39,972 nucleotides of DNA from IMG/VR virus record IMGVR_UViG_3300017743_000036, positions 1 to 39,972 of that record; one strand, 5' to 3'. The notes beneath the pieces are model-generated. The model worked only from the letters and a program-made list of their open reading frames with translations, did not search any database and was not told the origin of the DNA. Shown piece after piece: positions 35,688 through 39,972 of the stretch. The stretch's first letter is position 1; each line of letters opens with the position of its first letter. Source of the DNA: a virus. A program made the translations under genes and the position numbers.

Positions 35688-35782
35688 ATAAAGAAGATAC
35701 AATTAAATTTGTAAAGGTGCATGTATTAAGACATGTAATGAAAACTTTACGTCAGAGAGAAGAAAAAGAAAAGGAGGGATAA
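35684..35782 (+). CDS. Tiny basic/charged peptide
   Basis: 32-aa frame overlapping the previous ORF by ATGA. Sequence MNKEDTIKFVKVHVLRHVMK followed by a Lys/Arg/Glu-rich helix; no hydrophobic segment. Translational coupling is the main support, as no own ribosome site is visible. It ends inside the terminator hairpin. It may be non-functional. Confidence 0.35.
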   Translation: MNKEDTIKFVKVHVLRHVMKTLRQREEKEKEG

Positions 35783-35793
35783 ACCCTCCTTTT
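35769..35793. terminator. Bidirectional rho-independent terminator
   Basis: AAAAGGAGGG (35769-35778), loop ATAAA, CCCTCCTTTT (35784-35793): a perfect 10-bp hairpin whose ends give a U run on both strands. It separates the right-going tail group from the left-going gp32 group, which converge here. Confidence 0.85.
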
Positions 35794-35877
35794 CCACTCT
35801 TGCTATGTGTTAGTTTTTTTAGGTGGTGTTACGACCATTCGGACTTATCTGCACCAAGGATATACTAACTTACCTTT
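35794..35877. other. Convergent intergenic spacer with possible folded RNA
   Basis: 84 bp between the terminator and gp32's stop codon. GTTAGT (35809-35814) can pair with ACTAAC (35864-35869) and GGTG (35822-35825) with CACC (35852-35855) inside it. No ORF. It forms the 3' untranslated part of gp32 mRNA before the terminator. Confidence 0.3.
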
Positions 35878-36798
35878 TTAGTCCTCTGCAGCAAGTTTTT
35901 CAAAGTACGAGAAATCCTCGTCATCATCATCTACTGTGCTACTTACACTTTTTGGTTCCTTCCATGATTTATCTTCAAAAGTAGGAGCCGAAACTTCTGG
36001 CATTACTGGTGCAGGAGTCTCTTCGACATAAACATCTCTTTCTGCAGATGTTGTAGTCTGTACAGAACCAAGGACTTTTCCTAAACGATCCTTTAGTGCA
36101 TCATAAGATTTAAACTTATCTTCGGCAACAAACTCTGCGAGAGAATGTTGTGAGTTGTATATTGTTTCCAATACACTTTCATCTTCCGATAGTCCACTTG
36201 TTGAATCGAATTCAGATTTATCGTAGTTCTGATAACCATCTACTCGTCTGATTTTTAGTTTAAAGTTTGCACCATCCCAAAAATCAAATGGGTTTACTGG
36301 TTTTTCATCTTCAAACTCAGGACGCATCATGTCTTGAAGTTTATCGAAGATTTTTTTACCAAACTGATAAAGGAAAACTTTTCCTTCATTGTGTGGGTTT
36401 GCAGGGTCTTTTACTACGTAAATATTAGAAATGTACTTCAATTTACGTTTACGTTCCCTAACAATATTCTGGTTTGCAGTAGAACCTGTCTGCCACAACT
36501 CAGAATTCGCTTCACAGATTGGACATTTCTTGTTGATGGTTGTAAGACAGTTATCTATCAACCACCCGCCAGGGCCCTTAAAACCGTGATTAAATACTCT
36601 TACCCATGGCAAATCTTCACCTTGTGGTTGAGGGAGGAAACGAATAACGGCATAACCATTACCAGATTTATCAACTTCTGGTTTCCAAAATCTCTCATCC
36701 TTATTAGACGAAGTTTGTTGTGGGTTTGATGTTTTTTCTAATTCTTCTGCAAGTTTAGAAAAGTTAGTACGGTTAGATTTTAATGCTGCGAATGACAT
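35878..36798 (-). CDS. 32: Single-stranded DNA-binding protein gp32
   Basis: 306-aa homologue of T4 gp32 (301 aa), which coats ssDNA and coordinates replication, recombination and repair. Zinc ligands match T4 in order and nearly in spacing: His71, Cys84, Cys92, Cys95 (T4 His64, Cys77, Cys87, Cys90). Residues 126-155 (IYVVKDPANPHNEGKVFLYQ, FGKKIFDKL) follow the T4 core; a basic RERKRKLK stretch (114-121) lies at the DNA face. The C-terminus is acidic (VDDDDEDFSYFEKLAAED), the part that binds partner proteins such as gp59. The N-terminus (ALKSNRTNF) stands where T4 has its cooperativity motif. AGGAGA ribosome site. Own sigma70-type promoter. The leader may allow autogenous control as in T4, but no pseudoknot was shown. 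Confidence 0.95.
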   Translation of the reverse strand: MSFAALKSNRTNFSKLAEELEKTSNPQQTSSNKDERFWKPEVDKSGNGYAVIRFLPQPQGEDLPWVRVFNHGFKGPGGWLIDNCLTTINKKCPICEANSELWQTGSTANQNIVRERKRKLKYISNIYVVKDPANPHNEGKVFLYQFGKKIFDKLQDMMRPEFEDEKPVNPFDFWDGANFKLKIRRVDGYQNYDKSEFDSTSGLSEDESVLETIYNSQHSLAEFVAEDKFKSYDALKDRLGKVLGSVQTTTSAERDVYVEETPAPVMPEVSAPTFEDKSWKEPKSVSSTVDDDDEDFSYFEKLAAED

Positions 36799-36866
36799 AT
36801 ATTTTCTCCTATGTTTGTATACGTTGTATTCGATTGTTTATAGTAAGTCACATTTACATAATGTAT

Positions 36867-36884
36867 GAGTGTACTATATCACTC
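36867..36884. promoter_or_regulatory. Inverted repeat over the gp32 promoter -10
   Basis: GAGTG (36867-36871), 8 bp, CACTC (36880-36884), enclosing the -10 hexamer. It is placed like an operator. On the gp32-coding strand no T run follows the repeat, so a terminator for the membrane-protein gene is less likely. Confidence 0.35.
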
Positions 36885-36901
36885 TTTTATTGATTCGTCA
36901 A
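36873..36901 (-). promoter_or_regulatory. Sigma70-type promoter before gp32
   Basis: On the minus strand TTGACG (36901-36896), a 17-bp spacer and TATAGT (36878-36873). It lies across the end of the membrane-protein gene, giving a leader of about 65-70 nt before the gp32 ATG at 36798. Confidence 0.6.
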
Positions 36902-38105
36902 GCTGTTTTTTTCTTTTTTCTTTGTTTTTTGAAACTTTTTGCCAACCAGTGTTGGTTTTAATGAGAACTTGTTCTGCGTCCTTGACACTATCCTCAATTT
37001 TTGTTCCTTTCTCTAACAGTTTTCTTTCTTTTCGCATCTTGAAAGATAACTGCGCGGCGATTAATAATAAGATTGCAAGAGGGTCGAAAACAAATACAAT
37101 TGCAATTATAACCCATCTCACTGCAGACTCAAGTATATCAGCATCTGCATCACCATACACAAACTCTGCAATGTATTTTACAGGTCCAACTTCGGCCTCT
37201 AGTTTTCTATATGATGTTTCTAAATTATACCTTTCTTCAGTCAATGTGTCAATAGATTTTTCCGCATCTATAATATTATTTTCTAGTCTTTGAATTCTTG
37301 TAAGTTGAGTTTCACTTAATTCATTAACACCCAATTTATCTCTTAGTCTATCTAAAAGTTCATTACTTTGTGTTAGTTCATTTCTTTCTGCATCTCTTAA
37401 CTGATTGATTCTTTCTCTTGAAGATGTGACAATTTCACTAACCTTTGACTCTTCTTTTTCTCTGAATTCTTCAACTTTCTTTGCAGTATTTTTACCATAG
37501 TTACCATCTACTGCTGCACCGACTAGAGATTGCAAGGCCTCTATGTTTTGGTCTGCAATGTACTGTTTAAGTAAGTCTAAAGTACCAGATGCAGAATTAA
37601 TAATCTCTTGTTGTTCATCAACTAATGAATTGTAATTTTTACGTACTGTTTCAATTCTAGTTAATTCTTTTTCTATTTGTGCGTTAACTTGTTCGTTTGT
37701 GTTAGAACCAGAAGTTTCAATTTTTTCAATTTCTACGAGTGATTTAGTTACAATAGTTTCTTGTCTTACTATGTTGGTAGAAATCTGCTCAATCTTTGCA
37801 ATATTTTCTCTTGCGGTTGAAGTTTGTTCGATATGTGCGGAAGATAAAAATCCAAAAATACCCATACTGGTAAGCAACATTAGAACGAATACTGCAATTG
37901 TCAGATATCCACGCAACCATCTAGGTATATCTTTCCAATGTCTATGTAACCATAGTGCAGTAACAATTTTACCGGCCTCTAAAACTCCACCCATGATGAT
38001 AATAGGTAACATCGCAGCGGCGAAGATTTTAGATAAACCAATAATACTGTAATATGCTGCAACTCCACTAATAGATAGTGCAACAAATAAAGTTAAAAAT
38101 TCCAT
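36879..38105 (-). CDS. Membrane protein with long coiled coil and peptidoglycan-binding-like motif
   Basis: 408-aa protein of unknown function. Three hydrophobic helices lie at about 2-18, 28-50 and 66-88, then a long charged coiled coil (about 92-310), a further helix at about 329-352 (WVIIAIVFVFDPLAILLLIA) and a basic C-terminal tail. Within the coiled coil, residues 186-214 read QNIEALQSLVGAAVDGNYGK then NTAKKVEEF, matching the core of PG-binding-1 domains (DG-x-(F/Y)-G-x-x-T-x-x-x-V-x-x-F). An even number of helices suggests cytoplasmic ends and a periplasmic coiled coil. It might control lysis, exclude superinfection or anchor replication to the membrane; none is shown. It lies between gp59 and gp32, in the early-type operon, 12 bp after gp59. 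Confidence 0.85.
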   Translation of the reverse strand: MEFLTLFVALSISGVAAYYSIIGLSKIFAAAMLPIIIMGGVLEAGKIVTALWLHRHWKDIPRWLRGYLTIAVFVLMLLTSMGIFGFLSSAHIEQTSTARENIAKIEQISTNIVRQETIVTKSLVEIEKIETSGSNTNEQVNAQIEKELTRIETVRKNYNSLVDEQQEIINSASGTLDLLKQYIADQNIEALQSLVGAAVDGNYGKNTAKKVEEFREKEESKVSEIVTSSRERINQLRDAERNELTQSNELLDRLRDKLGVNELSETQLTRIQRLENNIIDAEKSIDTLTEERYNLETSYRKLEAEVGPVKYIAEFVYGDADADILESAVRWVIIAIVFVFDPLAILLLIAAQLSFKMRKERKLLEKGTKIEDSVKDAEQVLIKTNTGWQKVSKNKEKRKKQLDESIKE

Positions 38106-38117
38106 AGTTATCTACCC

Positions 38118-38798
38118 TTATAGTAGATGACCATACTCCTCGTTGAAATCATCTACCATTACTTTCTTTAAAATATCTTTATAGTAATCTATATTTATAT
38201 CCAAAAAGGCAGAGTATTTTTGACATTTAAATTTGTATAGGGGCCAATAGGTTGTTTCGTTTATATTCACCTTATCCACAAAACCAAACATCTTATCAAA
38301 TACTATTAGGGTTTCTAGGGAAATTTCTCCCCTAGATTCCATTTTCATAATAAGTGGATATTCGCCATGTACAGATTTAAATATTTTTGCAAAATTTAAA
38401 TCTAAATCTACGGCCTTGGTAAGTAGTTCCTTTACATCATTTTCAAATATATAAGATAAACTTTGGATTCTTTTTTTCCATTCCTTGTGTGTATCAAAGG
38501 TTTCGTCATCCAATAATTTTCCAGACCACATGAATTCATTTCTGGCGAGTGCGAGACTACCACCAGAAGTTACATCTAGAAACGCTGCAAGTAAAAATTC
38601 TTCTAACTCTTTTTTGTTAAATCTTCTAGAAAGTTCTTCAAAAGTTTTTTTATCATCTCTACGTTGAAATGCATCATTACTTACTTTTTGTTTACCTTTA
38701 TATTTTACATAGTCATACTCACCTTGAAAATGAGATTTCATTGCAATATAAATTTTAAATGCGTCAAATTCATCCATTTTTCTTTGCGATACTATCAT
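38118..38798 (-). CDS. 59: gp59 helicase-loading protein
   Basis: 226-aa homologue of T4 gp59 (217 aa), which loads the gp41 helicase on gp32-coated forks. Conserved block: AFKIYIAMKSHFQGEYDYVK, YKGKQKVSNDAFQRRDDKKT and FEELSRRFNKKELEEF, matching the T4 HMG-like N-terminal domain (YDVIKYN..RVSDAAYQKRRDK..F). The C-terminal helical half (YWPLYKFKCQKYSAFLDINI) fits as well. The ATG overlaps the gp33 stop (ATGA), so the genes are coupled. Order gp33-gp59-gp32 is as in T4, with an extra membrane protein inserted between gp59 and gp32. Confidence 0.92.
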   Translation of the reverse strand: MIVSQRKMDEFDAFKIYIAMKSHFQGEYDYVKYKGKQKVSNDAFQRRDDKKTFEELSRRFNKKELEEFLLAAFLDVTSGGSLALARNEFMWSGKLLDDETFDTHKEWKKRIQSLSYIFENDVKELLTKAVDLDLNFAKIFKSVHGEYPLIMKMESRGEISLETLIVFDKMFGFVDKVNINETTYWPLYKFKCQKYSAFLDINIDYYKDILKKVMVDDFNEEYGHLL

Positions 38799-39019
38799 AG
38801 AGGTAATTTAGTTGCGGTCTTGGGAATCATGTGAAGATTCTCAGCCTCATATTGTATCTTCTCCTTTAATAGTGGTCCAACCAAATTTGAAACTGATTCT
38901 ATATCCAAATCTTTTTCCTCGCAATATTGCACAATACACTCTATATAACTCATGCCAGATTCTTTTGCAATATTTTCAATATCACCTGTAAACTCTTTAC
39001 TACTTTTAACTTTCAACAC
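38795..39019 (-). CDS. 33: gp33 late transcription coactivator
   Basis: 74-aa protein of the gp33 type (T4 gp33 112 aa), which bridges RNA polymerase beta flap and the gp45 sliding clamp to activate late promoters. The sequence (KEFTGDIENIAKESGMSYIE, CIVQYCEEKDLDIE, LLKEKIQYEAENLHMIP) is like that of short gp33 proteins of marine T4-like phages; position before gp59 agrees with T4. Start is GTG at 39019, directly after the TAA of the SleB-type gene, with GGGAGA about 10 nt upstream. It stops in an ATGA overlap with gp59. The window's TATAAATA promoters are its expected targets, with gp55, which is not in this window. Confidence 0.85.
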   Translation of the reverse strand: MLKVKSSKEFTGDIENIAKESGMSYIECIVQYCEEKDLDIESVSNLVGPLLKEKIQYEAENLHMIPKTATKLPL

Positions 39020-39577
39020 TTATTTGTTCTCCCTATAAAAAATATGTTTACCAATTTTATTTGTTCGATGGAACTTTTTAGACCAAGATGGTTGTACATA
39101 ATCTGCATGATAGAATGTTGCACCAAAACTTGGGTCGTAAGTTCGATTAGATAGATATTCATTAACTACGTGCCACGAAACTCGCATTGCAAGATCCCAA
39201 GCTCGTGCATCATAAATTTTATCAGACTTACCATCACACCACCAACTAAACTGACAACGATGACGGATAGGATAAAATTTACCATTTTGTTTCCAAGATT
39301 CTTTTACTGGACCTTGTTTAACGACCCCACAAATATCATTGGGAAAATTGTCTGAAAATACACGATTAAGAGTTACGTATGCAACTGCAACCTGTCCTGT
39401 AATAGATTCACTTCTAGATTCATGATATACATTTTCTGCCAAACATCGCAATTCCGAGTTTAACATATTTTCAACATCTTTATATTTTGGAATTTCTGCG
39501 TATGATGCTGCGGTACTAACTGTAGTAGTAGCAAATACAGCAAGGGCCAAACCCAATTTAGTAACTACCTGTTTCAC
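39020..39577 (-). CDS. Exported SleB/CwlJ-type cell-wall hydrolase
   Basis: 185-aa protein of the Hydrolase_2 (SleB) family, lytic-transglycosylase-type enzymes that cut peptidoglycan glycan strands. An N-terminal signal peptide (Lys7, then a hydrophobic core 8-23, cleavage after ASYA at 27) suggests Sec export. The catalytic region has CLAENVYHESRSE with Glu48 as likely catalytic residue, GQVAVAYVTLNRV, FPNDICGVV, CQFSWWCDG, and GATFYHADYVQPSW with IGKHIFYR at the end. Four Cys (45, 83, 108, 114) could form disulfides in the periplasm. Start is GTG at 39577, with AGAGG 7 nt before; no in-frame ATG exists nearby. It follows a consensus sigma70 promoter and precedes gp33 with no gap. Probably endolysin, though early-type expression is odd for that role. 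Confidence 0.9.
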   Translation of the reverse strand: MKQVVTKLGLALAVFATTTVSTAASYAEIPKYKDVENMLNSELRCLAENVYHESRSESITGQVAVAYVTLNRVFSDNFPNDICGVVKQGPVKESWKQNGKFYPIRHRCQFSWWCDGKSDKIYDARAWDLAMRVSWHVVNEYLSNRTYDPSFGATFYHADYVQPSWSKKFHRTNKIGKHIFYRENK

Positions 39578-39609
39578 TTTATGCCTCTTTAGTGATTCTT
39601 TATAGTTAC

Positions 39610-39638
39610 ATTATATTAGATTTGACCCATACTGTCAA
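39610..39638 (-). promoter_or_regulatory. Consensus sigma70 promoter
   Basis: On the minus strand TTGACA (39638-39633), exactly 17 bp, then TATAAT (39615-39610): both hexamers match the consensus fully. It lies in the 69-bp gap before the SleB-type gene and faces SleB, gp33 and gp59. Confidence 0.88.
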
Positions 39639-39646
39639 GTGTTTTA

Positions 39647-39868
39647 TTAATCTTTATTTGAAACAAAAGAATACATTTCTTTTGCTTTATTCATTAACTC
39701 GTCCATAGAATATGGTTGGCAAGCCTCTTGAAATTCTTCAGTGGTTGCTTTATTAGCTTCAAACTGCTGGCGCCAGAAATCCATGTTGATATGGTATTGT
39801 TGATCCATATAATCTTTTGCCAGTTTAAGCATATCTGCTCTTATTTCAAATGGGTTCTTATTAGACAT
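39647..39868 (-). CDS. Small conserved phage protein, function unknown
   Basis: 73-aa protein, fully helical in look, with KNPFEIRADMLKLAKDYMDQ at the N-terminus and MDELMNKAKEMYSFVSNKD at the C-terminus. Proteins with an N-P-F-E-I-R start and a K-A-x-E-(L/M)-Y-x-F-V end occur in marine T4-like phages as small hypotheticals. Two aromatic and acidic helices (HINMDFWRQQFEANKATTEE) lie between. The ATG overlaps the stop of the upstream gene (TAATG), so the two are co-translated. No catalytic motif; no membrane segment. Confidence 0.75.
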   Translation of the reverse strand: MSNKNPFEIRADMLKLAKDYMDQQYHINMDFWRQQFEANKATTEEFQEACQPYSMDELMNKAKEMYSFVSNKD

Positions 39869-39972
39869 TATTTCATCCCTTTCACAAAGGCATCACCAGT
39901 TGCATTTGCAAAATCACTCATAGATTTTACTGCAATTTTTGTGAATGTTGTTTGGGCTTCAATAAAGGCCTT
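39868..39972 (-). CDS. 3' end of an unknown helical protein (cut by window edge)
   Basis: 34 codons and TAA are visible, reading KAFIEAQTTFTKIAVKSMSD followed by FANATGDAFVKGMK. The amphipathic helix with Ala, Lys and Phe in heptad-like spacing recalls phasin-type or other small helical proteins, but too little is present for a call. Stop overlaps the next ATG (TAATG), showing a shared transcript. Confidence 0.6.
   Translation of the reverse strand, partial: KAFIEAQTTFTKIAVKSMSDFANATGDAFVKGMK

Noticed and set aside
36334-36729. 131-codon plus-strand frame
   Set aside because: It is antisense to gp32, which is firmly identified by its zinc ligands and core.
36867-36890. Hairpin GAGTG/CACTC followed by TTTTA as a terminator
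   Set aside because: The T run follows on the plus strand, where no gene runs; on the coding (minus) strand there is no T run, and the site overlaps the gp32 promoter.
1-39972. tRNA genes, CRISPR arrays, insertion sequences, integrase or attachment sites
   Set aside because: None noticed on reading: no cloverleaf with CCA-type ends, no regularly spaced repeats, no transposase or integrase motifs.

Overview
The window is a late structural region, plus part of the replication and transcription region, of a T4-like (contractile-tail) bacteriophage. The DNA is visibly AT-rich, genes are packed with 0-85 bp gaps, and the proteins match the baseplate, head-completion, ssDNA-binding, helicase-loading and late-transcription proteins of T4-type myoviruses. 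The gp6/gp7/gp8 architecture and the giant DUF4815-type protein resemble marine relatives such as cyanophages and SAR11 phages. No photosynthesis or host-specific auxiliary gene is present, so the host cannot be fixed from this window.

Layout. (1) 1-29755, all minus strand, is the baseplate and adsorption cluster. In order of transcription (right to left) it holds tail-tube cap gp48, wedge gp53, a gp27-like hub, a gp5-like spike without lysozyme, gp5 with lysozyme, gp25, gp6, a gp7-like giant with lectin-like domains, gp8 with an inserted module, a 2255-aa DUF4815-type protein, a small coiled-coil protein, a repeat-bearing fibre-like protein, an 842-aa protein with a PA14/GLEYA-like C-terminus, an unknown protein, and two paralogous large structural proteins, the last running off the left edge. 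(2) 29812-35782, plus strand, holds head-completion nuclease gp4, an unknown T4-like protein, a gp54-like tail-tube initiator, gp26 with a probable -1 frameshift extension, a small two-helix membrane protein, a tape-measure/gp29-like protein and two tiny ORFs. It ends at a bidirectional terminator. (3) 35878-39972, minus strand, holds gp32 (ssDNA-binding), a coiled-coil membrane protein with a peptidoglycan-binding-like motif, gp59 (helicase loader), gp33 (late coactivator), an exported SleB-type cell-wall hydrolase and two small genes, one cut by the right edge.

Regulation. T4-type late promoters (TATAAATA) lie before several structural genes on both strands, including one facing left in the divergent 29.76-29.81 kb gap. 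The gp32-gp33 region instead has sigma70-type promoters: one exact consensus (TTGACA, 17 bp, TATAAT) before the SleB/gp33/gp59 group and a near-consensus one before gp32. So gp33, made from an early-type promoter, would switch on the late structural promoters in the same window.

Most notable: a U-UUU-UUC slippery heptamer at the end of gp26, with an in-frame-by-minus-one extension that looks protein-coding. This is the arrangement of lambda G/GT-type tail assembly chaperones, placed just before the tape measure. Other points of interest are the gp5 pair with and without lysozyme, lectin-like modules inserted into core wedge proteins, and the membrane protein and SleB hydrolase in the early-type operon.
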